Shown here in pieces: positions 18,228 through 26,489 of a stretch of 64,000 nucleotides of DNA (the stretch's first letter is position 1; every line of letters begins with the position of its first letter). The translations under genes were made by a program, and so were the position numbers. The stretch lies in assembly GCF_001913155.1 (NCBI RefSeq), contig NZ_CP018760.1, positions 1,984,001-2,048,000 of the forward strand. Reading direction: 5' to 3'. The notes below the pieces were generated by a model. It saw nothing but the letters and a program-made list of their open reading frames with translations. It did not search any database and was not told the DNA's origin. This stretch comes from Maribacter hydrothermalis. Its GTDB lineage: Bacteria > Bacteroidota > Bacteroidia > Flavobacteriales > Flavobacteriaceae.

Positions 18228-19492
18228 CATTTATTGACAAGCATAATATACCACCCAAAACGCCAGTTGGTTTTATAAACAACATTTTACCATTTATTTT
18301 GGGTTTAATGCCTATTTTGTCAATAGTTTTTGATGAAAAGTTGGTTCCTCTTTATATAATTATACTCTTAATATCCTACCTTTTTGAAAAAGATAAAAAA
18401 GCAAACTTTGTAAAGAATAAAAGGTATTTATTACCATTTGTTATAATGATTAGTGTTTTCGTAATTTTTACACTAGTATCATCAGATATACTTTTGTCTT
18501 TAAAAGTTTTGGAAAGACAAATTTCATTTATTTTATTGCCATTACTAGTATTTACCGCAGATTGGTCGCGTAAAAGGTTGATTGTGTTTTTAAAGACTTT
18601 TACTTTCGGCTTATCTATATTTTGCTTAATTTCTTTTGGTTTACTTATTTGGTTCTACATTACTAATCAAGATTGGATTGTTACAATGAACCAAATGCAA
18701 AATAATGGTACATATTTACTATTTAAGTTTCCTCATTTGGTAAACACGCATCCAACTTATTGGAGCTATCTCTTAATTTTCGGAAATATCATAGTATTAA
18801 GCAATTACTTCTTCTTTTTCTTCAAAGGAAAATATATTGGTCTTTTAATGTTATTGATCTTTAACACAATTATTTTATTATTAGCTTCAAGAACACCTTT
18901 AGTAATCAATATATTAGTTTTTATTAGCACATTTACTTTGTTATTTAAATACAGTAGAAAATATTCTAATAAAAAGTTATTATTAATGGGAGTAGTGGTT
19001 TTGGGTCTTGTTGTTTTTGTAGCCCCAAACATTAATCTGTTAAAGATTAAAACTGCCGATTCTTTTAATGATGACAGGTTCTACCTGTGGCCTATCGCTT
19101 TAGATCAAATTAAAAATAATTATTATGTACTAGGTGAAGGGTTGGGCTTAGGTAATAGTATGCTTAAAGAGTATATTATTGAAAATGGAGATATGCGTAA
19201 AAATTATAATTCTTTTGACTTGCATAACCAGTATCTTAGGCATTATTTGGATATGGGTATTTTAGGACTAGGGTCTTTAGTTTATTTCATATTTAGCCCA
19301 TTAATGTTTAAAAGAAATGTGTTTTATAGTCCGGATTCATTTTTAACTATTTCGCTAGTACTATTACTTAGTTTGGCATGTATTACCGAGGCCCCTCTTT
19401 ATCGCTTGAAAGGAATTGTGGTTTTTTCAATATTTTATCCAATTTTTTTAATTGCGGGGGATAATTTAAAACTAAGAAAAGAAATAGTCTAA
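18224..19492 (+). CDS. O-antigen ligase/polymerase family membrane protein (WaaL-like)
   Basis: A second protein of the same superfamily, 422 residues, with many membrane segments and the periplasmic motif DRFYLWPIALDQI followed by DLHNQYLRHYLDMGILG, where the invariant His-Asn and Gly of the Wzy_C domain are visible. One of the pair is likely the polymerase and this one possibly the ligase that attaches the chain to its acceptor, but the reverse is equally possible. The stop at 19492 ends the run of overlapping genes that began with the acyltransferase at 14296. Confidence 0.72.
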   Translation: MTFIDKHNIPPKTPVGFINNILPFILGLMPILSIVFDEKLVPLYIIILLISYLFEKDKKANFVKNKRYLLPFVIMISVFVIFTLVSSDILLSLKVLERQISFILLPLLVFTADWSRKRLIVFLKTFTFGLSIFCLISFGLLIWFYITNQDWIVTMNQMQNNGTYLLFKFPHLVNTHPTYWSYLLIFGNIIVLSNYFFFFFKGKYIGLLMLLIFNTIILLLASRTPLVINILVFISTFTLLFKYSRKYSNKKLLLMGVVVLGLVVFVAPNINLLKIKTADSFNDDRFYLWPIALDQIKNNYYVLGEGLGLGNSMLKEYIIENGDMRKNYNSFDLHNQYLRHYLDMGILGLGSLVYFIFSPLMFKRNVFYSPDSFLTISLVLLLSLACITEAPLYRLKGIVVFSIFYPIFLIAGDNLKLRKEIV

Positions 19493-19699
19493 TTTGTAAA
19501 GGCGAAAATACAGCTGCCTATTGTAAAGAACTTTGTCGACTCTTAGTCATTTATGGAATATGGGAAATTAATTGATAAGATTTATATATAATTATTTTAA
19601 ATAGACTGATTTTTATTTCTTTCATAAATATATCTTGTTTCCTTAATTTTTTAATCGTTTTGTATGTATTTTAAGCCCGAGAATTATTTGACGAAAAAT

Positions 19700-19735
19700 T
19701 GTTAAATAGAAGAGAAATTACCTGTTAAATAGAAG
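19700..19735 (+). repeat. 13-bp direct repeat upstream of a GT4 gene
   Basis: TGTTAAATAGAAG occurs at 19700-19712 and again at 19723-19735, 23 bp apart, about two helical turns. The second copy ends 16 bp before the TTG start of the glycosyltransferase at 19752. The 259 bp gap 19493-19751 holds no gene. The repeat could be a regulator site or a leftover duplication; no known consensus is matched. Confidence 0.45.
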
Positions 19736-19751
19736 CCTGAAAAATTAGAAC

Positions 19752-20843
19752 TTGAAAATACTTCAAATAAATAAATACTATCAACCTGATATTGGAGGTG
19801 TAGAAACCGTCGTTAAACAATATGCTGAAAATTTAGGTGAGGGATTTGATGTAACCGTACTTTGCATTAAAAAAAGATTTTCTTTTAAAACAGAACAGGA
19901 AGAAGTAAATGGCGTTAAAATTATAAGGTGTTCATCATTGGGTTCGTTTTGGTCAATGCCTGTATCATTTTCTTTTTTTTGGGTGTTTTTAAGATATTAT
20001 AAGTCTTATGATATTTTGCATTTTCACGAACCTTTTCCATTAGCTTCAATGCTTTCTTTTATTATAAGTAAAAAGAATAAAATTGTTATCACCTGGCATA
20101 GTGATATTATAAAACAAAAAGCAATAAAAAGAATAGTTGAAATTTTTCAAAGAAAGCTATGTGAAAAAGCTAAATTAATATTTACGACATCGCCTAATTT
20201 GCTTGAATTTTCTAGTATACTTAAAGAGTTCAGAGATAAAGTATATATACTCCCTTTAAGTATTCCTTCAAATAAAAGTATTAGCAAACAGAATAATGAT
20301 TACATATTATATTTGGGTAGATTAGCGTATTACAAGGGTATAAATGTTTTATTAGAAGCGTATGAAATAGCTAATACTAATTTGGAATTGTTTATTGTAG
20401 GTAGAGGAGAAAAAGATATTACTGAAGATATCTTAGAACATTGTGCTAAAACAAGCAAAAAAATAAGATTTATCAATAAATTTGTAACCGAAGATGAGAA
20501 AGATGAATTTTTTAAAAAGTGTTCTTTTTTTGTGCTCCCTTCTATTGCCGCTAGTGAAGCATTTGCGATAATTCAATTAGAGGCGATGATACACGGTAAG
20601 GCAGTTATAAATACTGACTTGCCAACTGGAGTGCCTTTTGTGAGCTTAGATGGCAGAACCGGAATAACAGTGGCTTCTAATAACCAACATGAATTGGCTA
20701 AGGCATTAGATAAATTGACAGAAAATGTTGATCTCAGACAAGCTTTAGGTAGTAACGGGCATAAAAGAGTAATAGAGGAGTTTTCTGATGATGTGATAAT
20801 AGAAAAATTAAGGAAGAAGTATATAGAAATTTACAATTTATAA
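19752..20843 (+). CDS. family 4 glycosyltransferase
   Basis: Cytoplasmic GT-B retaining glycosyltransferase, 363 residues. The opening MKILQINKYYQPDIGGVETVV carries the donor/acceptor loop GG at 15-16. The C-terminal half has YLGRLAYYKGINVLLEAYE (the family K-G motif) and the E-x7-E signature in SEAFAIIQLEAMIHGK. It would add one sugar, probably a hexose, to the lipid-linked repeat unit. The start is TTG at 19752; the family N-terminus (K-I-L-Q-I) supports it. It stands alone, with 259 bp before it and 97 bp after it. Confidence 0.87.
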   Translation: MKILQINKYYQPDIGGVETVVKQYAENLGEGFDVTVLCIKKRFSFKTEQEEVNGVKIIRCSSLGSFWSMPVSFSFFWVFLRYYKSYDILHFHEPFPLASMLSFIISKKNKIVITWHSDIIKQKAIKRIVEIFQRKLCEKAKLIFTTSPNLLEFSSILKEFRDKVYILPLSIPSNKSISKQNNDYILYLGRLAYYKGINVLLEAYEIANTNLELFIVGRGEKDITEDILEHCAKTSKKIRFINKFVTEDEKDEFFKKCSFFVLPSIAASEAFAIIQLEAMIHGKAVINTDLPTGVPFVSLDGRTGITVASNNQHELAKALDKLTENVDLRQALGSNGHKRVIEEFSDDVIIEKLRKKYIEIYNL

Positions 20844-20873
20844 TAAAGGCATTGTTTTATTATGACTTTATTA

Positions 20874-20887
20874 ATTCAATATTGAAT
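20874..20887. promoter_or_regulatory. 14-bp perfect palindrome before the initiating transferase
   Basis: ATTCAATATTGAAT is a perfect palindrome 54 bp upstream of the ATG at 20941, in the 97 bp gap after the GT4 gene. A T-rich TTTTG stretch preceded by TAG follows close behind and is one base off the TAnnTTTG promoter box. It may be an operator for the following gene. In AT-rich DNA a chance palindrome of this length is not excluded. Confidence 0.3.
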
Positions 20888-20940
20888 AAGTGTAGCTTTT
20901 GAATGAAGTAAAGGAATGATTTATATTTTAATTAAATAAA

Positions 20941-22299
20941 ATGGCGAAACTCTCTATATTAAATTCATTAGAGCGCAAATTCATACTATTATTAGGAGAT
21001 TTATTAATAATCATTTCTAGCTTAAATGTTTTCATTTATCACGCAATAGATTATGTTTCTTTAAAATTAAAAATTGGTGTTTTTGGTTTCGGGATCGTTA
21101 GCTATTTACTTTTATCATACATATTAGATTCTTATAACCTTCAAAAAACATTAAAAAGAAAGTTAGTAATATCACAGGCCTTATATATAACGGGACTGTT
21201 TGTTTTTATAGTTTTTATTTTTTCGGTTATTTTCTTCGATACAAGTTTCTGGAGAATTCCGCTTTTAGTTTTTTTAATACTTACCCCAATTGAAATCGCT
21301 TTATGGCGACTGTTTTTTGTAAATGTTTTCAGAGTTTTACCTACTGTAAAGAATGTATTACTTATTTATGATAAAGAAACTGGAAAAGACTTTAAAAAAG
21401 TAATTTCTGCTATTGATGGCGATGATTTAGAAACATTTTATCGTGTTAAATTAACTTACCAGCTTGGTCAAGATAGTGACTTAAGGAAAAAATTTCTTCA
21501 TGCGACAGAAAAAGTAGATTCTTGGATTATCAATATTAGAAATTATAATGATATTCCAACTGACTTGGAGAAGGTCTTGTTAAAATCAATACTAAGAGGT
21601 AAGGATGTTATTTCTTATACGTCATTTTATGAGAACACTTATGAGGCCTTGCCCATACAATCACATAATGATAGTTTTTATGAAATACTACAATTTAGAA
21701 ATCGTAAAATACGGTATGTACATACCGTATTTAGCTTCTTTGTAAATCTTATACTTTCCCTGGTGGTTGGTTTTGTGTGTTTACTATGCATACCAATAGT
21801 GTGGTTTTTAAATATATTTTTGAATAGGGGGCCATTGTTCTATACTCAAAAAAGAGTGGGTCTATATGGTAATGAATTTAAAATATATAAGTTTCGCTCT
21901 ATGGTGGTAAATGCCGAAAAAGAAGGGGCTAAAATGGCAGTTAAAAACGATGTTAGAATAACCCCATTTGGACGAGTCCTTAGAATTTTTAGAGTGGACG
22001 AATTACCTCAAATATTAGCGGTCATAAAAGGTGATATGCAATTTATTGGCCCTAGACCAGAGCGAAAGGTTTTTGTAAACCAATTAAATTCACTAGTTCC
22101 TTTTTATGGAACAAGGCATCTTATAAAACCTGGAATAACTGGTTGGGCACAGGTTAAATATAAATATGGGGAAAATTTAGAGGATTCCATTAAAAAATTA
22201 GAATACGATTTATATTATATAAAGAACCGTTCTATAACGCTTGATTTAAGAATCATATTTAAAACGGTAACAACCGTATTATTTTCTAGAGGAATTTAG
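20941..22299 (+). CDS. initiating sugar-phosphate transferase (WbaP/WcaJ family)
   Basis: Polyprenyl-phosphate hexose-1-phosphate transferase that starts the repeat unit on undecaprenyl phosphate at the inner membrane. The 452-residue protein has four N-terminal membrane segments (about 12-120), a Rossmann-like middle domain and a membrane re-entrant helix (FFVNLILSLVVGFVCLLCIP) before the C-terminal catalytic Bac_transf domain, with YTQKRVG, KIYKFRSM, FRVDELPQI and IGPRPER, which include the conserved Asp-Glu pair. Length is normal. The UXS gene follows 3 bp later. Confidence 0.92.
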   Translation: MAKLSILNSLERKFILLLGDLLIIISSLNVFIYHAIDYVSLKLKIGVFGFGIVSYLLLSYILDSYNLQKTLKRKLVISQALYITGLFVFIVFIFSVIFFDTSFWRIPLLVFLILTPIEIALWRLFFVNVFRVLPTVKNVLLIYDKETGKDFKKVISAIDGDDLETFYRVKLTYQLGQDSDLRKKFLHATEKVDSWIINIRNYNDIPTDLEKVLLKSILRGKDVISYTSFYENTYEALPIQSHNDSFYEILQFRNRKIRYVHTVFSFFVNLILSLVVGFVCLLCIPIVWFLNIFLNRGPLFYTQKRVGLYGNEFKIYKFRSMVVNAEKEGAKMAVKNDVRITPFGRVLRIFRVDELPQILAVIKGDMQFIGPRPERKVFVNQLNSLVPFYGTRHLIKPGITGWAQVKYKYGENLEDSIKKLEYDLYYIKNRSITLDLRIIFKTVTTVLFSRGI

Positions 22300-22302
22300 T
22301 TT

Positions 22303-23280
22303 ATGAAAAGAATTTTAATAACAGGGGCTGCAGGGTTTCTAGGGTCTCATTTATGTGATCGGTTTATTGCCGAAGGATTTCATGTCATTGGCATGGATAA
22401 TCTTATCACCGGCGATTTAAAAAATATAGCGCACCTTTTTCCATTACAGCATTTCGAATTTCACCATCATGATGTTTCTACGTTTGTTCATTTAGAAGGT
22501 AAACTAGATTATATACTTCATTTTGCTTCACCTGCAAGCCCAATAGATTATTTGAAGATTCCTATAGAAACTTTAAAAGTTGGATCTTTGGGTACCTTAA
22601 ATCTACTTGGCCTTGCTAAAGAAAAAAATTCGAGAATATTAGTCGCATCAACTTCTGAGGTATATGGCGACCCCTTGGTTCACCCACAAACCGAAGAGTA
22701 TTACGGCAATGTTAGCCCAATAGGTCCTCGCGGTGTTTATGACGAAGCCAAGCGCTTCATGGAGTCCATTACAATGGCTTATCACAGACATCATGGTCTA
22801 GACACACGCATAGTTAGAATTTTTAATACGTATGGGCCTAGAATGCGCTTAAATGATGGCAGGGTAGTTCCGGCATTTATGGGACAAGCTTTAAGAGGCG
22901 AGGACCTAACTGTTTTTGGTGATGGTTCTCAAAGTAGGTCTTTTTGTTATATAGACGATCAAGTAGAGGGAATATACCGATTATTATTTAGTGATTATAC
23001 CAATCCTATTAATATCGGAAATCCACATGAAACTACAATTAAAGAGTTTGCTGAAGAGATTATAGCTCTTACTGGAACCAAACAAAAGGTTATTTATAAA
23101 CCGTTACCTCAAGATGACCCTATGCAGCGCCAGCCAGATATTACAAAAGCAAAAGAAATTTTAGGTTGGGAACCAAAAGTTGGAAGAGCCAAGGGTTTAA
23201 AAATCGTATATGATTATTTCAAATCGTTGTCTAAAGAGGAATTACAAAAGAAAGAGCATCGTAATTTCTCTGGAATTTAA
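22303..23280 (+). CDS. UDP-glucuronate decarboxylase (UDP-xylose synthase)
   Basis: Oxidises and decarboxylates UDP-glucuronic acid to UDP-xylose. The 325-residue extended SDR shows GAAGFLG at 8-14, [12 protein letters not shown] at 73-84, T117-S118-E119 in STSEVYGDP, and Y146DEAKR151 within [13 protein letters not shown], the combination that marks UXS rather than other epimerase-type SDRs; [15 protein letters not shown] follows near the end. No UDP-glucose dehydrogenase lies in the window, so UDP-glucuronate must come from elsewhere. It is the last gene of the polysaccharide locus. Confidence 0.92.
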   Translation: MKRILITGAAGFLGSHLCDRFIAEGFHVIGMDNLITGDLKNIAHLFPLQHFEFHHHDVSTFVHLEGKLDYILHFASPASPIDYLKIPIETLKVGSLGTLNLLGLAKEKNSRILVASTSEVYGDPLVHPQTEEYYGNVSPIGPRGVYDEAKRFMESITMAYHRHHGLDTRIVRIFNTYGPRMRLNDGRVVPAFMGQALRGEDLTVFGDGSQSRSFCYIDDQVEGIYRLLFSDYTNPINIGNPHETTIKEFAEEIIALTGTKQKVIYKPLPQDDPMQRQPDITKAKEILGWEPKVGRAKGLKIVYDYFKSLSKEELQKKEHRNFSGI

Positions 23281-23321
23281 GTAATAAGAAATCAATATAT
23301 ATTTTTATCAAAATCACAAAT

Positions 23322-24593
23322 ATGAATATTTTAATTCTTGGGTCTGGCGGACGCGAACACGCATTTGCTTGGAAATTAGCTCAAAGTAATAAACTATCTA
23401 AGCTTTTTGTAGCTCCTGGAAATGCAGGAACTGAAATAATTGCAAAAAACATACCAATTGGTGTAAATGATTTTGAAGCAATTAAGGAAGTGGTTTTAAA
23501 GGAGAAAATTGAATTGGTTTTTGTGGGTCCAGAAGACCCTTTAGTAAATGGAATTCATGATTTCTTTTTGGAGGATGTTGAATTAAAGAATGTTGCAGTA
23601 ATAGGCCCAGAAAAATTAGCAGCTACGTTAGAAGGGAGTAAAGAGTTTGCAAAGGAATTTATGATGAGACATAAAATTCCGACAGCACAGTACAAGAGTT
23701 TTACATCAGAAACAGTGGAAAAGGGTTTTAAGTTCTTGGAAGAATTAAATCCACCATATGTCTTAAAAGCTGATGGTTTAGCTGCCGGTAAAGGTGTGGT
23801 AATCCTTAATGACTTAAATGATGCCAAGATAGAGTTGAAATCCATGTTGGTAGACAAAAAATTTGGAACTGCTAGTGCTACAGTAGTTATAGAAGAATTT
23901 CTTGATGGTATTGAATTAAGTGTTTTTGTGCTTACAGATGGGGACAGTTATAAAGTATTACCTACCGCTAAAGACTATAAAAGAATAGGTGAAGGAGATA
24001 CCGGGCTAAATACAGGGGGTATGGGGGCTATTTCGCCCGTTCCTTTTGCCAGTAAGTCTTTTATGGACAAGATAGAAAAGCGAATTGTAAAACCTACCGT
24101 AGAAGGGTTTAAAATGGATAAAATGCCTTACAAGGGCTTCATTTTTATAGGGTTGATAAAGGTTGGTGAGGATCCAAAGGTTATCGAGTATAATGTAAGA
24201 ATGGGAGATCCGGAAACCGAAGTAGTTTTACCACGTATTAAAAATGACATGGTTGAACTGCTAAAAGCTGTTGCTGACCAAAAATTATCTGAAATAGATT
24301 TGCAATTAGATGAACGTACAGCTACTACAGTTATGACTGTTTCTGGTGGTTATCCGGGTTCTTATGAAAAAGGTAAAGAAATTTCTGGCATTGAAGCTAT
24401 TAAAGATTCTCTAGTATTTCACGCAGGTACAACAGTAAAAGATGGAAAAGTAGTAACTAATGGTGGTAGGGTTATGGCAATCACTTCGTTTGGAGACGAT
24501 TTTAAATCGGCCTTATCCAAATCATACGAAAATGTAGAGAAACTTTCCTTTGATGGAATGAATTATAGAAGAGACTTAGGTTTCGACTTATAA
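23322..24593 (+). CDS. purD: phosphoribosylamine--glycine ligase
   Basis: GARS, the second step of de novo purine synthesis. The 423-residue protein begins MNILILGSGGREHA (the PurD signature), has the ATP-grasp region with KADGLAAGKGVVI near 149-161, the EEFLDGIELSVF stretch, GGMGAISPVP, and NVRMGDPETE near the metal site. Length is typical. It lies 41 bp after the last polysaccharide gene and ends at a strong bidirectional terminator shared with the convergent DUF6341 gene. I saw no riboswitch in the 41 bp leader. Confidence 0.97.
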   Translation: MNILILGSGGREHAFAWKLAQSNKLSKLFVAPGNAGTEIIAKNIPIGVNDFEAIKEVVLKEKIELVFVGPEDPLVNGIHDFFLEDVELKNVAVIGPEKLAATLEGSKEFAKEFMMRHKIPTAQYKSFTSETVEKGFKFLEELNPPYVLKADGLAAGKGVVILNDLNDAKIELKSMLVDKKFGTASATVVIEEFLDGIELSVFVLTDGDSYKVLPTAKDYKRIGEGDTGLNTGGMGAISPVPFASKSFMDKIEKRIVKPTVEGFKMDKMPYKGFIFIGLIKVGEDPKVIEYNVRMGDPETEVVLPRIKNDMVELLKAVADQKLSEIDLQLDERTATTVMTVSGGYPGSYEKGKEISGIEAIKDSLVFHAGTTVKDGKVVTNGGRVMAITSFGDDFKSALSKSYENVEKLSFDGMNYRRDLGFDL

Positions 24594-24601
24594 TTAAATA
24601 A

Positions 24602-24640
24602 TAACCTTATCGGATTTTTAAAAAATATCCGATAAGGTTA
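24602..24640. terminator. bidirectional terminator between purD and DUF6341 gene
   Basis: A perfect 14-bp inverted repeat, TAACCTTATCGGAT at 24602-24615 and ATCCGATAAGGTTA at 24627-24640, encloses an A/T-rich loop. It stands between two convergent genes, 8 bp after purD and 13 bp from the end of the minus-strand gene, so it can end transcription from both sides. Confidence 0.85.
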
Positions 24641-24653
24641 ATTACTGTATTAT

Positions 24654-24878
24654 TTATAGGTATGAGTGAGATGTACTTGAAGTATCCTCTTCACCATTAT
24701 CGTTATATTTCTTTAATTGAAGCATCCAGTAAATAAAAGCGGCCGAACCAATTAACATAAATATCCAGTTAAGAATGTTGGCCAATGCCCAACTATCTGC
24801 AAATCTAAATGGATCCATTGTGTATTTAAATATCACATTTACAAATAAATCCGCAATACCTTCAAAAAATGATTTCAT
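24654..24878 (-). CDS. small membrane protein, DUF6341 family
   Basis: A 74-residue protein with one clear membrane segment (NWIFMLIGSAAFIYWMLQLKK, about 37-57) after an amphipathic N-terminus (MKSFFEGIADLFVNVIF). The pattern matches the DUF6341 family of Flavobacteriaceae; some databases label relatives as uracil phosphoribosyltransferase, which the sequence does not support. It is divergent from the DUF6427 gene, with only 40 bp between the starts. Function is unknown. Confidence 0.72.
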   Translation of the reverse strand: MKSFFEGIADLFVNVIFKYTMDPFRFADSWALANILNWIFMLIGSAAFIYWMLQLKKYNDNGEEDTSSTSHSYL

Positions 24879-24918
24879 CTTATTACTATATTTACTGGCA
24901 AAAATATAAAAAGCTTAG

Positions 24919-25848
24919 ATGATTTCAAGCATTTTTGAGAAAACAAAACCAGTCAATTTCATTATTTTACTTGTTTTTTTATTTCTTTTCTACTGGTGCG
25001 TCCAGTTTTACCTTTTAGATTATGCATTAATTGACATAGAAATAGTCCCATCTATTTTAGTGCTGACTACATTTTTATTCAGTTTATTATTGATAGATTT
25101 TGTGGTAAAAAGAAATAAATTAACTGGTACAAATTCCTTCGCCATTCTTTATTTTACTTTATTGTGTGTGGTTTTCCCAGAAACATTGGGGGATAGTAAA
25201 GCTATTTTTACAAGCTTCTTTTTATTGCTGGCTATGAGACGCTTATTAAGCATAAAGTCTCTAAAGAACATTAAGCTAAAGATATTTGACGCAGGATTGT
25301 GGATATGTGTTTCCAGTATTTTTTATGAATGGGCACTGCTTTATTTATTATTGGTTGTGGCTGCTATTTATATTTATGACCCAAAGAATATAAGAAATTG
25401 GCTAGTGTTCTTGTCTGTCGGTGTTTGTTTTTTCATGATTATGTATTCAATTTTGGTTATTCTGAACGAAACTTCATTTATTAAGACCCATTATAATTTT
25501 ACTGTAAACTTTAATTTAATTTTTCCCATTAAATGGTGGTCAAGCTTAAAACTTTCCTTGTACGGACTCTTTAATATAGCATTGGCATTTTCGACTTTTA
25601 TATATCTTGGTAAGGCTGGTATGGGTAAGGTTATTATAATGAGGTTGGTTGCATTGAGCTTTTTAATTGGCTTGGTGGTGAACTTTTTAGTAACTTCAGA
25701 AAATACCAATGCAGTAATGATAACATTTTTTCCTTCGGTAATATTTATAGTTAATTATTTAGAATCTATTAAGAGGACTAAACTTTTAGAACTTATACTA
25801 ATTTCCAGTATTGTCTTACCAATTATAGTTTTTGTAACCAAACTATAG
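24919..25848 (+). CDS. polytopic membrane protein, DUF6427 family
   Basis: A 309-residue integral membrane protein with about nine hydrophobic segments and short loops, without enzymatic motifs I can recognise. Sequence and position (between a DUF6341 gene and a DUF4254 gene, beside purD) fit the DUF6427 family, which is restricted to Flavobacteriia. The recurring association with a GT9 glycosyltransferase suggests an envelope role, but that is inference. The ATG at 24919 follows a 40 bp divergent intergenic region that must hold both promoters. Confidence 0.68.
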   Translation: MISSIFEKTKPVNFIILLVFLFLFYWCVQFYLLDYALIDIEIVPSILVLTTFLFSLLLIDFVVKRNKLTGTNSFAILYFTLLCVVFPETLGDSKAIFTSFFLLLAMRRLLSIKSLKNIKLKIFDAGLWICVSSIFYEWALLYLLLVVAAIYIYDPKNIRNWLVFLSVGVCFFMIMYSILVILNETSFIKTHYNFTVNFNLIFPIKWWSSLKLSLYGLFNIALAFSTFIYLGKAGMGKVIIMRLVALSFLIGLVVNFLVTSENTNAVMITFFPSVIFIVNYLESIKRTKLLELILISSIVLPIIVFVTKL

Positions 25849-25865
25849 ATTAATCCTTTAAACTT

Positions 25866-25873
25866 TATCTTTG
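25866..25873 (+). promoter_or_regulatory. TAnnTTTG promoter box before the DUF4254 gene
   Basis: TATCTTTG at 25866-25873 matches the Bacteroidota -7 consensus TAnnTTTG and lies 13 bp before the ATG at 25887, which would leave a very short leader. A clear -33 TTG at the usual distance is not seen. Confidence 0.4.
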
Positions 25874-25886
25874 TAAAAAAGCACTT

Positions 25887-26489
25887 ATGTTTAGCGACTT
25901 CGCATTTAAAATTTTTAATGATAGCATTAAAAAATATCATATTAAGGATGATGTATATCAAAATTTCGAAAATCCATATTCAAAAGAGGATATAGAACAT
26001 CTTTTATATCGTAAAAATTGGATCGATACGGTGCAATGGCATTATGAGGACATCATCAGAAATCCTGATATTAATCCAGAAGATGCTTTGGTGCTAAAGC
26101 GTAAAATCGATGCGAGCAATCAAGATAGAACCGATTTAGTCGAATTTATAGACAGTTATTTTTTAAATAAATACCAATCGGTAGATGTTAAATCAGATGC
26201 TACTATAAATACGGAGAGTCCTGCCTGGGCAATAGACCGTCTTTCTATTTTGGCATTAAAAATTTACCACATGAACGAAGAAGCAACTAGGTCAGATGCT
26301 ACTTTAGAACATAGAAAGAAATGCCAAGCGAAATTAGAAGTTCTACTTGAACAGAAAAGCGACCTATCATTGGCCATAGATCAATTACTTGCCGATATTG
26401 AAAACGGCTCTAAGTATATGAAGGTCTATAAGCAAATGAAGATGTATAATGATGAGGAACTAAACCCCATCCTTCGTGGTAATAAATAA
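25887..26489 (+). CDS. DUF4254 family protein
   Basis: A soluble, mainly helical 200-residue protein that matches the DUF4254 family: N-terminal DVYQNFENPYSKEDIEHLLYRKNWIDTVQWHYEDIIRNP, the S-P-A-W-A-I-D-R-L-S-I-L segment and the helix-rich C-terminus. The biochemical role is unknown. In this group it repeatedly precedes a heptosyltransferase-like GT9 gene, as here, where the two genes overlap by 14 bp; this suggests work in the same envelope-sugar process. Confidence 0.85.
   Translation: MFSDFAFKIFNDSIKKYHIKDDVYQNFENPYSKEDIEHLLYRKNWIDTVQWHYEDIIRNPDINPEDALVLKRKIDASNQDRTDLVEFIDSYFLNKYQSVDVKSDATINTESPAWAIDRLSILALKIYHMNEEATRSDATLEHRKKCQAKLEVLLEQKSDLSLAIDQLLADIENGSKYMKVYKQMKMYNDEELNPILRGNK

Noticed and set aside
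23281..23321. Purine riboswitch before purD
   Set aside because: The 41 bp leader is too short and AT-rich to hold the conserved fold.
24654..24878. Uracil phosphoribosyltransferase label for the 74-residue protein
   Set aside because: It is a small single-helix membrane protein with no PRPP-binding motif.
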